From the NCBI GenBank assembly GCA_009599575.1, contig VWND01000001.1:1488001-1552000 (forward strand): a DNA stretch of 64,000 nt, read 5' to 3'. The DNA comes from Blumeriella jaapii (lineage: Eukaryota; Ascomycota; Leotiomycetes; Helotiales; Drepanopezizaceae). Numbering within the stretch: position 1 is the stretch's first letter; the number at the start of each line of letters is the position of its first letter. The position numbers were made by a program, and so were the translations under genes. Below the pieces are notes generated by a model, which worked only from the letters and a program-made list of their open reading frames with translations, was not told the origin of the DNA and did no database searches. This document shows positions 42,825 to 54,563 of this stretch, in pieces.

Positions 42825-45800
42825 ATGTTCAACGCACACAACGAACGCATGTTCGAGCGTGCTCAGCAAGGAGAAGGAACGAGAGTCCCGCTGCACAATT
42901 ACGAAGCCACAGGAGAGCAGTCGGATCGGCCTGAGGGAACTCTATCCTCATCTTTGGGAAGCGCTCCCAACAAAGATGGAACTTGGGGTGAACGCGACAT
43001 TGGAGGCCCTGTCAATTTCCGGGAGGCCATGATGAACTACGAGGAAATGCGTAGAGAACTGACGAGCCTGTCCAAGACCAGAAGTCAGGGTGCCAAAAGC
43101 ACGAAGAGTGCTGCCGAACCGCCGTCCGGCATGAAGAAAGTCACAACCCGTGGCACGAATCGATCCCATGCCAACGATGCCGCACCTGATCTCGAAGCCC
43201 AGGAGAGCGAGAAGCCAGAAGAAGAAGAAGCAAGAGGGGGAGAAGACGCCAGCGAGGACGACGAGGATGACTTCGAGCTTGGTGAATTCTTGAAAGACGG
43301 TCATTTCGAGAAACGGCAAGAGGGCAGATCGGCAAAGAGAGTGGGTGTCGTCTATAAGAACCTCACTGTGCAAGGCGTGGGAGCAACAGCAACGTTTGTC
43401 AAAACTTTGCCCAACGCTGTCGTTGGGGTAAGATATCCCGAGCTTGAATTTCGTGAAATGCAAACTAACCTGGTCTTCAGACTTTTGGCCCCGATTTGTA
43501 CAAGCTCTTAGCCCGATTCATACCCGGTCTCCCTCAGCTCGGTGCTGCTGGTGAAAAGCGCAACCTGATTCATGATTTCACTGGAGTCGTTCGAGATGGA
43601 GAGATGCTCTTGGTTCTTGGTAGACCAGGCAGCGGGTGCAGCACATTTTTGAAAGCAGTCGCCAACAGCAGGGGAGGTTATGCCGGAGTTGAGGGGGAGG
43701 TGACATACGGAAGTATATCTGCCACCGAACAGGCCAAGCACTACAAGGGCGAAGTCATCTACAACGAAGAAGATGACCAGCATTTTCCAGCCCTCACAGT
43801 AGAGCAAACCCTGAAATTCTCGTTGCTCAACAAGACGAAGAAGCATGAAAAAGGAGACATTCCAGTCATTATCAGTGCATTGCTAAAGATCTTTGGTATC
43901 CTGCATACGAGACATACACTGGTTGGAGATGTGAGACACACTATCCTGAATATTGGAAAATGCTAATTTCAACCAGGCGTTCGTTCGTGGCGTTAGTGGA
44001 GGGGAGAGAAAGCGTGTATCGATCGCTGAAACGCTTGCTACAAAGTCTTCGATAGTGGCATGGGATAATAGTACTCGTGGATTGGACGCCTCTACCGCAC
44101 TCGATTACGCCAATTCCTTACGTGTCATGACCGATATTTCTAACAGGACCACGCTAGTCACGCTTTACCAAGCTGGAGAGGGTATCTACGAACTCATGGA
44201 CAAGGTGCTGGTCATCGATGAGGGCAAAATGATCTACCAGGGCCCTGCCACTGCCGCGAAGAAGTACTTCGAAGACTTGGGCTACTTCTGTCCCGAGAGG
44301 CAAACAACGGCAGATTTTCTCACGGCCTGTACAGACCCGGCAGAGCGAAGATTCCGAGATGACTTCGAGAAATCTATTCCCAAGGGCTCAATCGAGTTAG
44401 AGAAGGCCTTCCGTAGCAGTGAAGCCTACAAGGCCGTGCTCAAGGATGTCGAGGAGTACGAGACACTTCTGAAAGAAAGCGACCACGCAGATGCCAGAGA
44501 ATTCAAGCAATCCGTCGCGGAAACGAAATCGAAGCACGTCTCCGACCGCTCAAGCTATACCGTATCCTTCTTCCGCCAAGTACTTGCATGCACTGAGCGC
44601 GAGATATTCTTAACTCTCAATGATAGGGAAACCCTCTATACCAAATTCTTCATCATCGTGGTGAGATACCCCGAGCGTTAATTCTATGAAATGAAGACTA
44701 ACTTTGAAAATCAGAGTAACGGGTTAATTGTAGGTTCTCTTTTCTACGGTCAGCCCACGACTACTTCTGGAGCCTTTTCGCGAGGCGGAACACTCTTCTT
44801 TTCAATCCTCTTCCTAGGCTGGCTGCAACTCTCGGAACTGATGAAGGCTGTTTCTGGCCGAACCATCATTGCCCGTCACCGCGAATATGCATTCTACAGA
44901 CCCTCGGCTGTCGTGATTGCCAGAGTCATACAGGATCTTCCTCTGCTTTTCATTCAGGTCATCCCATTCTCGATAATCATGTACTTCTTGACAGGCCTTG
45001 ACGTGGATGTCAGCAAATTCTTCATATATTTCTTGTTCATCTACATTACAACGATTTGCATCACTGCGCTTTACAGGATGTTCGCTGCACTGTCTCCATC
45101 AATCGATGACGCTGTCCGCTTCTCTGGGATCGCCTTGAACCTTCTCATCATCTACACCGGATACGTTATCCCTCGCCCACAACTGCTGTCGAAGTACATC
45201 TGGTTCGGTTGGCTTTACTGGGTTAACCCAATCGCGTACAGCTTTGAGGCAGTCTTGACAGACGAATTCTATGATCAGAATCTCGAATGTGATCCTGCTA
45301 CGATCGTGCCGCGAGGTGCTGGATATGATAATCCTGCCTACCAAGGATGTGCATTTACAGGAGCTCAGGTCGGATCTTTGAACATTCCTGGCAGCGACTA
45401 CCTAAGTACTGCCTTCAATTATTCTCGATCCAATCTTTGGAGAAATTTTGGCGTGGTAATCGCGTTTACCGCACTGTATATCACGGTGACTATGGTGGCC
45501 TCGGAACTGTTTGATTTTACTACAGGCGGAGGTGGTGCACTTGAATTCAAGAGATCGAAAGCTGCCAAAAACAAAGTCAAGGCAGCCACTGCGCCATCGG
45601 ATATTGAACAAGGAACGAAGAGCCCAGCGGGCGGCGCAGACTCAGGTTCAAGGAATGGTGCTGAACAGGAAGGAGGTTTGAAAGAAATCTCTGGTTCCGA
45701 GAGCGTCTTCACCTGGGAGAATGTCGAATATACAGTTCCTTACATGGGCGGCGAGCGAAAGCTTTTGAACAAGATCAATGGGTATGCAAAGCCTGGAATT

Positions 45801-47730
45801 ATGGTCGCGTTAATGGGCGCTAGTGGAGCCGGAAAGACTACTCTGTTGAATACTTTGTCTCAAAGACAGAAAGTGGGTGTTGTCGGTGGCGACATGCTTG
45901 TTGATGGACGACCTCTGGGCACCGAATTCCAGAGAGGTACGGGATTTTGCGAGCAAATGGATCTTCACGACGGAACCGCAACAATCAGAGAAGCATTAGA
46001 GTTTAGTGCTATTCTTCGACAGGATCGTAGTACTCCCAGGGCCGAAAAGATCGCGTATGTTGACAAGATCATCGATCTTCTGGAGCTCAGGGACATACAA
46101 GACGCTCTTGTTCGGTGCTTAGGTGTTGAGCAACGCAAGAGAGTCACTATCGGCGTTGAGCTTGCTGCTAAGCCTAATCTTCTACTGTTTTTGGACGAGC
46201 CTACCTCTGGACTCGACTCTCAATCGGCCTACAGCATCGTTCGCTTCTTGAAGAAACTTGCGCATGCCGGACAAGCCATCGTTTGTACAATCCATCAGCC
46301 ATCTTCCGTTCTCATCCAACAATTCGACATGATCCTTGCCTTAAATCCTGGTGGAAACACATTCTACTTTGGCCCTGTTGGCGACAAAGGCAAAGATGTC
46401 ATCAAATACTTTGCCGACAGAGGAGTACAATGCCCACCTCACAAAAACGTTGCAGAATTCATCCTTGAAACTGCAGCCAAAGGCGGCCAGCGAGAAGATG
46501 GGAAGAAGCTTGACTGGAACAAGGAATGGCTCAATTCTCAAGAAGCAAAGCAAGTTCAGGAGGAGATTCAAAGGTTGAAGTCAGAACGTCACAACGTGGA
46601 GCCTCCATCGCAGACCACTTTGCGCGAATTCGCCTCTCCAGTTGCTCTGCAAATTACGGAACTCACAAAGCGCATGTTCATTCAGCATTGGAGAGATCCC
46701 TCCTACCTATACGGAAAGCTTTTCACCTCAGTCATAGTCGGCATCTTCAATGGCGCCACTTTTTTCCAGCTCGGGAATTCAATCGTAGACATGCAAAACA
46801 GAATGTTCACATCATTCTTGATATTGCTCATCCCGCCAACCGTTGTCAATGCAGTTGTACCAAAGTTCTACATGAACCGGGCTTTGTGGGAAGCAAGAGA
46901 GCTTCCATCGAGAATCTATGGCTGGGTTGCTTTCTGCACCGCCAGTGTCGTCACTGAGATCCCAATTTCCATCGTCGGTGGTACTGTATACTTCGTGCTA
47001 TGGTATTTCCTCAGTATTCCCGGGGACTCGTCGACCTCTGGCTACGTCTATTTGATGACAGTATTATTTGTAAGTCCCCTGTTGTTTTCTAAGTCTGGAC
47101 CCTGCTAACAACACCCAGTTCTTGTTCCAAGCCTCATGGGGTCAGTGGATCTGCGCATTTGCGCCATCATTCACGGTCATCTCAAATGTTTTGCCCTTTT
47201 TCTTCGTCATGTTCTCTCTTTTCAATGGCGTCGTCCGACCTTACGACCAACTTTCCGTCTTCTGGCGCTACTGGATGTACTACGTCAATCCTTCAACGTA
47301 TTGGATCGGTGGTGTAATCTCCGCCACATTGAATAACGTCCCAGTCGAGTGCGCACCGACAGAAGCGGCTTACTTCAACCCACCACCTGGACAGACATGC
47401 TCTCAATACGCATCAGCGTTCGCCGACGCATCGACCGGCTACCTTATCAACCCCGATGCGACTACCAATTGTGGATACTGCCAGTACAGCTCCGGCGTTG
47501 ACTACATGCGAACGTTGAACATAGAGCCCAAGGACAAATGGCGCTACTTTGGTATCTTCCTGGCCTTTTGCATTAGCAATTGGTCGCTCGTCTACTTCTT
47601 CATCTACACTGTCCGCATTCGGGGCTGGTCATTTGGGTTCTCGACCCTTTTCGGTCTGAGCGGGAAATTGGTGGATGCTATCAAAAAGCCGTTCACAAGA
47701 AAGAACAAGAAGGCGTCCGAGGAGAATTAG
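42825..47730 (+). CDS. PDR-type (ABCG) multidrug ABC transporter
   Basis: A full-size plasma-membrane exporter with (NBD-TMD)x2 order. Exons 42825-43427, 43481-43930, 43977-44660, 44715-47069 and 47119-47730 are in phase (1567 residues). The N-terminus is acidic, then VYKNLTVQGVGATATFV. NBD1 has the PDR-style Walker A GRPGSGCSTFLK (Cys for Lys), signature VSGGERKRVSIAE and IVAWDNSTRGLDAST. TMD1 follows. NBD2 has a canonical Walker A GASGAGKTTLL, a degenerate signature LGVEQRKRVTIGVEL and FLDEPTSGLDSQSA, then TMD2. The asymmetric NBDs are normal in this family. It is likely a fungicide, toxin or phytoalexin efflux pump; the substrate is unknown. Introns 1 and 3 resemble each other strongly. 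Confidence 0.95.
43428..43480 (+). repeat. Intron 1 of the ABC transporter gene, copy of an introner-like sequence
   Basis: This 53-nt intron and intron 3 (44661-44714) align without gaps over the first 42 nt with 33 identities by my count. They share GAGATA/AAGATA, CCCGAGC, TGAAATG and ACTAAC. Confidence 0.75.
44661..44714 (+). repeat. Intron 3 of the ABC transporter gene, copy of an introner-like sequence
   Basis: A 54-nt intron similar to intron 1 of the same gene (see 43428-43480). The two positions are not equivalent in the two halves of the transporter, so shared ancestry through the NBD-TMD duplication does not explain the match. Confidence 0.75.
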
Positions 47731-50464
47731 AATAGGTTGTCCTCTTGTCAACAAAATACATGTATGAATGTTTGCATTTAGCAACTGTAGTTATAGTTTC
47801 GTTGCAGAAGCGACAGGCTAGTTTGCTTAATAGTGAAATAATAATAATAGTAGATTTTCTGCTTTCATTTAGGCGCCACAGCCCAGGCTCGATTGCTGGT
47901 TGGTAGTCGTGGAGCTCCATCTTCTTCCGTGTACATCAAAAAGCATGCTCTGCTGAGACTAGCCCGCAGGTCACCATCAGAATTCGCAATCAGAAATATC
48001 TAAAATCATATACATGTGAAAGTAATTACTTGTAGTAAATGTTCTTGTTTCTGCCTGTGAGGTAACAGCAACTATTTCCAATTGAATGTTCATTTACCAA
48101 CAGCAAAACATTCGACGACTAACAAAAAACCTGTCACACAGAATAGAGAAAAGCTTGTTTTTGTGGAGGAGAAATCACGATCAATGTACTGAGAGAAAAA
48201 CAGAGTGTCGAGGTCAAGAATCAGTTGAAGTCTGCTTTCTGCAATTACGGGGGAGCAACGAGCATCTAATACACTTAATGAGAGCAGTGAGCGCATATGA
48301 GTCAGTTGATCTAAAATCATAGGTCTGAGTCTAGGGTGAGCTATGATCATTGATCTGAGAAGATTAGGTACGATCAAAGCGCATTCGAGACACAGAGTCA
48401 TAGCGACCATGATGTTCAGAGCGCCAAGTGATGGATGTTGTACGACAAAATATTGAACTTTTTTCTCTGTATTTTTTGGGACCGTGAACAATCTTCGCTT
48501 TTCTATTGTTAACAGGACGCATCTACTTGAAGCAGCATTCGTATTTTGATCGCAAAAATCCCCTTTTCACCCATTTTAATGCCTTTTGTTACTCAACAGA
48601 TGTTATAACCATACATCAGTTTCACTGCCCAATCCAGACGTTAAGCAATATCATCATCATCATCATCATATAACCATACATCATCCAAAAAAAATCCTCT
48701 TCCTTAACGTTTATGTTATCGATAGCAACATTGATAGCCGAGTAATGTTAGCTTTTTTTCAGTACTGTAGATTGACAGTATTGCATTTTTACCTACGTAC
48801 TTTCCTGTCAGCTTTTATACTATCGTTAATTGATGCGTGGTTAAAGTAAAAACGCGCTCGGAATCCTAAGAAGGAAAGGATTAGAATCATGGCTATTGGG
48901 CAGAGGACCAAGTGACTTATCAAGGCAGTTTCATTCCGGTTCAAAGTCATTTGCTCGACCCACGCTAAAAAAAACGCTTTAAAATTCCGCAACGTTGTGA
49001 AAAAAAGGGTTTCTTGCATTTCCGTTTGGTATGAAAGGGCTCTATCGATTTATGTTTCAAAGTTTTTCCATTTCAAATACACGACGGGCCATAATGGACT
49101 ATTTGATTCTCCTTCCTATACAACAGACACATGTACATTTGAACAGAGCTACTGAGACGACGCATCGGGCTAAGCGAATTGATGGGGAAGCGAGATGCTG
49201 CTTGCCTTTGAACTAAACTTTTACTTTTGTCAAATAGCTTCGAACTGACCAATCATGACTCGTACAAAAGAGTCTCAGTGGGGACAATGGCCCAATACTC
49301 GAAGGTGCTAAGCCGGGATAAAGCAGTAGTCGAATCGAAAGAGTCGAATTAACAGATATTAAATCGATCCATTAGATTAATGAAACATTTAAACACTTGA
49401 TCATTGCGAGATAACAAATAGTCCAGACATAAACGGACGAGTGACGGAAGGTCTTTCGAACGAAATGTTTTGATCCATTCTATGTTCAATCCGATTAATT
49501 AATCGATTTGCCCAAAACATCAAACTGGGTCGTATGTAGTTACAGTAATGTCGATACATCCGATAGCTAAGCGAGGGACCGGAGTAAAAGAGGCATTGGG
49601 AATGCAAGTCCAGACATGCCAATCATGGGAAATACAGTGTCGATCCAGTAAATTTGAATGCTTGGGTACAGATTGCAAATGCCGAATGACTGTGCACCGA
49701 ACTTCAAAACCCGAATTGCCGGTATTCGAAATTTCGTAGTGCTGAAATGCCAGGTTGACCATGTCGGTCAGTAGTCCGGGTACGTCAAAAACATAGCTCA
49801 ACGATTATTTCTCCTGGGTGTATATAACATCTGTGATGCGGAATGAATCAGAGAAATTGAAACTGAAATCGGGTTGAGGGTTGCGGGGGGTCATAAACAC
49901 CCGTCTTTCGGTTTACTGGCGTCTGAGTGCTCCCTGTGTATAGGATACGAAGATCGAGTCATACTTGAAATGAAAAGCTTTCTCAGGGTGTTTGATTTGC
50001 CTGGTTCCTCAACGTGGAAGATAAGAATGACCTTTGAATAGAATGGGATAGATCGAATAAGTTCAATCCAAATAAACATGACGCAATTGCCAACTGGGAG
50101 CCTTCAGCCGGATAACTTCGATGGGAAACTCGCCGATACGAGAGAATTATTCTAGAAAGTTTTGTTATAGGATGATGATAATGATAATGATATTATTAAA
50201 CGTCTGGAGGGGCCAGTGAAACTGGCAGCTCGAGCCTCCCGTAGGGCATTGAAGACGTACTCAGCTGGAAATGTTTATATACAAGAGACCCTCGATTAAA
50301 CAGTTATAAAAAAGAAATGTATGTCCAAGAGAATCCGTTATTTGAGCCTTTTTTTTACAAGTAAGATGTTTTTTCATGAATTTTGTGCACCAACGATAGC
50401 TATTCGAAATAAAGCATGAACACATGTGTCGCCCGAATTGACGCAAGATCACACACAGCATGAC
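47731..50464. other. Long AT-rich intergenic region without supported genes
   Basis: About 2.7 kb between the convergent transporter and patatin genes. It holds CAT repeats (48647-48668) and GAT/AAT repeats (50170-50200). Open frames are short and match nothing I recognise. It may be decayed sequence. Confidence 0.5.
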
Positions 50465-52360
50465 TCACCACTTCGCACCTGCGCTGTTTGCACGATCTCT
50501 CTCTCGTGCCCTTTCCTTCTCGTTCGCATTATCAACAGCACTACCTCTCCGACGTAAACCGCCAGCCTTCTTTCTCCTAACAACCTGGTAGCCTCTATCA
50601 AGCTCAGTTTCGATCGCGCATCTGACTTTAAGAGCACCAACGGCTGGCCACACACTCCTCTCCCCCCGAAGGATCCAGTAGTCCAGACTGGCTTGAGTGG
50701 GTGTCTCGAGCAGGCGTACGAAGTCAGAAACAGATAACTCGGGTACCAGAGTGACAGAAGCCGCAGGAATGTGCTCATCGACTAAGAATCGCCTAATGGG
50801 CAGAGGAAGAAAGCCAAGGCTGTCAAGTTGCTGCAGGCGATGATGAATCTCCATGGTGATCAATCGAAGAAGGCCGCCTGTCAATGATGTCCGTCCTGCG
50901 CGCGTGTGGATCTGTGATGGACCATGCATATCACTCTGAAGGAACGGCACTAGTAATGGCCTGGCCTGGCTGACGATAAAGTGGTTGACGTTGAATAGCT
51001 CTGCAATTCGTGATAATGGCGAGTCTCGATCCGTGTAGGAAGCATGGGTCCAAGGTCGGAACGTTATGTCTGTAGCAGCTGACCAGGGCACGATAGCCCC
51101 CGAAGCATCTTTGCACTTGAGGGTGATAGATCGACCATACATGGATGGAGAGGATGCATTAGATGCGATGGCAGCCGACCAGATAACCTACGCTAAGTTA
51201 GCTCTGCTCTGAGCGGAAACGTGTATCGGGCAATACTCACAACGTTAGGAGCTGTGAGATAGTTGAGAAGGTTTGGAACGCCCCCTCTTCCAGTAGTGGC
51301 AACTGTTATGTTGAGCACTCGCTTCGTTCGATTGTAAGCCTCCTCGAAGGTTAGATCTCCGACGTTGGAACGAACACAAGCCTCTAAAACCGTTACATCC
51401 AAGAAGTAGCCTTCACGCAGAAACCGCCGGATCCTTCTTGAGAGTGTGCTCCACCAGCCGTGCTCTTCGTGTCCTTTTTCTCCCGCCGAGCCTTTACCAG
51501 CAAACGCAGATAGGTCGATACTGTCCCCATTGAGGAACCTTGGCAATTCGTCTTCTGTATGAACGCCTACCAAGGCTGCTATCAATGCTCCCGTAGCAGT
51601 CCCTGTAATGATTCTGGGCAACAGTCCTCGAGAAAAGAGCGCTTTTACAACGCCTAGATGGCATATGAAGATAGCGCCCCCTTGGAGAACCAAGGTACTT
51701 CGTCCGAACGCCTGCCTGGTATCATGTAGAAGATCGAGCTTAGCTTGGCTACTGAAGCCCGGAACATTCCCAGTCCCGTCAGCTCCAGGAGAAGTCGGCA
51801 ATTTGGTGACATCCGCAATGGCTTGTGCGACCTGGGTTATGTAGTCCTCGATCAACAACTTGGTCCCAGCAAACGCGCGATTGAAAAGCCGAGGTGTAGA
51901 TATGTTGCCAAGATTACGAACGAGACCGGATCTTAACAAGTTCACAAGCTGGAGGATTTCGCCTTCCTCGCGCGCAATGATGATGGATTGGAGACGTTCG
52001 TGGATTAGCCGGTAATCGTAGTATTTCGAAGTAGGGTTTTGGCGCCTATCTTGCATCAGCATTTGGTTTTCATCGATAATCCTGGCATGAAATCACTGAA
52101 CGGCAATTACCATAAGTCGTTGCCCAGCAAGACGTCCAATTGGAAAGCCGCTTCTTCCCATTCCTGGTAGGAAGTGGCATCTCGCAGGATGGAGAACCAA
52201 ACCTCTATCGGTTTTTTATGCGTCAGCCATTTGAAGAACCTCTGTGAAGATCATCAGCATACAGCTAGGTAGATACAGAATGGAGGTCGCGGCGTACAAT
52301 CTGCCAAAAGAGCAGTATATCTACCAATAAATTCCAAAATGAGGTGAACAATCCCGCCAT
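50465..52360 (-). CDS. Patatin-like phospholipase domain protein, probable pseudo-lipase
   Basis: Exons 52298-52360, 52111-52241, 51241-52045 and 50465-51187 are in phase (573 residues). An N-terminal membrane-anchor-like MAGLFTSFWNLLVDILLFWQI is followed by the DUF3336-type region of TGL3/4/5 lipases (RFFKWLTHKKPIEVWFSILRDATSYQEWEEAA). The patatin domain has the oxyanion loop LVLQGGAIFICHLG. The nucleophile elbow, expected GxSxG, is GTATG (Ala codon at 51595-51597). The expected catalytic Asp of a DG motif before the conserved SRIAELFNVNHFIVSQ stretch is replaced in PWTHASYTDRDSPLSR. Both members of the Ser-Asp dyad seem to be missing. A role in lipid-droplet biology without catalysis is inference. 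GTGAG follows the last codon, so a further 3' exon is possible. Confidence 0.85.
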
Positions 52361-52778
52361 GTTGACCGGTGTCAAAAGGAGAATTTCAGCCGGAAGAGGC
52401 GTAATTCACCGTCGATTGGAGAAAGATAGTAGCTTCCCAATTGTCGCCATTTCCAAAGGCAGCTGCTGCGTGCGAAGGGAATCGTTTGCAGAGATGAGGT
52501 CCGAGGGGAAGGGAGCCTCAAGTTTCATCCGCGAGCGTTCTGGCATGTGACATCATTTCCTCCAATACCTCCTCCCGCGGCGTACAAATTATCAAAATTA
52601 TGCTGCAATCTCAAAAACTTGACGCTTGCAACGAAATGAGAAAGTTGCTGGTAATCCCAGGAATGACATGTATTTAACGTCTTCTGTTTTTGGTATCTAT
52701 CCTACAGTACATCGCAAGCTCTAGCTGTCTGATACCGCGCGCAAATCCCAGCTTCCTCATCACATCAAGAGCTGTCCC
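52361..52778. other. Intergenic, promoter of the patatin-like gene
   Basis: 418 bp between two minus-strand genes. Nothing further was recognised. Confidence 0.5.
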
Positions 52779-54131
52779 TTACTCGTCGTCGTCGTCCTCT
52801 ATGATGTGGCGCTTTCTGCCCCTACTCGTTGGCTCTAAAGCGGCAGCTGGTACAGGTGCCTCGTCGTCGTCAAGATCCGCCTCGGCATCTGCATCCGCAT
52901 CGCTGGTGTCTTCTGGCCTCGACTTAGATACCTTTTGCTTTTTGGATCTATGTTGATCTCTGTCACTCTCCTCATCGAGTATCTCTTCGTCTTCATCCTC
53001 CGCACCCTCCTCCATTTCTTCGTCGCTAGATGCGAGGAAGTCGTCCTCCTTGTCATATTCATCTTCCCTATTGCGGCCACCACGTGGGAGATCATCATCA
53101 GAATCGTAATCCTGTCTTCTGCGTTGAGGCTTCGGAGCCTTGCGGCCGGCAGGAGCTCTTCTTCCAGCACGACCCTCCAGATCGTCAACGTTGAGACCGC
53201 CACGAGGACCCAGCCCACCTCTGGGCTGGTTTGCTCTCTCGGCGGCTGTTTCACGACGGCGTTGGGCTCTCAAACGTTCCTTTTCAGCAATTTCGGCCTT
53301 CCTCTTTTGTAGTTCCGGATCTTCTGTGTTGGAGATGAGCTCTGGACCGTTCTTATCGTCTCTTTTACCGCCTCGGGCAGCAGCAGCTAGGTTCTTCTGT
53401 AGATTTTCCACGGCATCATCCTGTATGTCCTTATTTGGTCGCACAGTATACTGGTTCGTCATGTGGCCCATAATAACCAACAGCTGAGCAGCCATTGATG
53501 GGGAAGCAAGGTATTGGTGGGAATCCTTCACCGAGTCATAGCTCTTGCCTTCTTTAGAAGGTGCAAGTGATGCTGTCTGTAGCTCGTAGTGTTGATCGCC
53601 AATGGAAATCGTCGTGCTTCCGTCACTCCATTTGTAGACAACCGTATTGCTTTCCAGTTTACCAGTTGGGGTCTTGCGGTAACGCATCGTTGAGGAGGAT
53701 ACGGCGCTGGCCGAAAACTTGGCAGATCGTACGCTTGAGTGGTGATCGGCTGTAGGTGGTTGGAAGGTATTGGTATCAAATGCATGAGGCTCAATGCCTA
53801 GAAATGCTGGCATTCGCAAAGCATTGTACTGGAATCATTAGCCTAGCTTCTCGAGGATCCATCGCTTTCTTACATCTCCATCTGCTGGCTTTGGAACCGC
53901 ATGTCTGGGTAAGGTCTGCTCCAGTACAGTCGCTTCTCTGCTATCATCGATATCAACCCCAATACTTGCTCTCGGCGCCCGGTCCCTTCGGTCTTCATCG
54001 TCTCCAGAGTCGAGTTCCCGATCACTGAGTTGTCGAATGTTGTCTGCTGATACCTCGTCATCGTCTCCAAACAAATCTTCATCGCCTTCGCCCACGGTCT
54101 CCATAAACTCGTCCTCTAATGGAGAAGACAT
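52779..54131 (-). CDS. LEO1: Paf1 complex subunit LEO1
   Basis: An RNA polymerase II elongation and chromatin factor. Exon 1 (53874-54131) starts MSSPLEDEFMETVGEGDEDL and is acidic. The intron is 53829-53873. Exon 2 (52779-53828) continues YNALRMPAFLGIEPHAFDTNTF, then the Leo1 core with SSTMRYRKTPTGKLESNTVV, WSDGSTTISIGDQHYEL and HQYLASPSMAAQLLVI. A basic, then strongly acidic, C-terminal tail ends HIIEDDDDE. The total is 435 residues. It is divergent from the MOB2-like gene across 432 bp. An ATG upstream in the same frame (54174) adds residues unlike the family and was not used. Confidence 0.94.
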
Positions 54132-54563
54132 TTTCCTTGCAGCAGTGGTAAGGCAGAGTGGAAGGCAGCGCGTCAAAGAAACTTCCTTTGCAGGCAGCTT
54201 ATTGGCAGTTGGACTCTAGAAGTTGCGGAATTGCACATCCAGATCAGTGAAATGACGGTGATTGTTGACTTTGTACTCTCGTCGCGACAGATGAGGCTCT
54301 CTCTCAACTTGTAAATCGATCTATGCTGAAGCTTGGCTGACTTGGCAGTATCGAGCTGGGCACGTGAATGTTCACCGCCTTCGGGCGCTAAGCTTGTTTC
54401 GAGATGGGTTTGAACTCCTATCTGTGGCCAACCCAACTCAACCCAGCGACATAAGCATCTTGATCTCACTCCCTCACCAAGAGCAGCATATCTTCATCGC
54501 CGGGGGCCCTCTGCGAAGCAAAAAACCCAGTTGACTCTCGGATCCGACTCTCTGGAAGCCACT
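54132..54563. other. Bidirectional promoter region LEO1 / MOB2-like
   Basis: 432 bp between divergent genes. No RNA gene or repeat was recognised. Confidence 0.5.

Noticed and set aside
48090..48491. 133-codon minus-strand frame in the AT-rich gap
   Set aside because: No recognisable family and no neighbouring exon continuing it.
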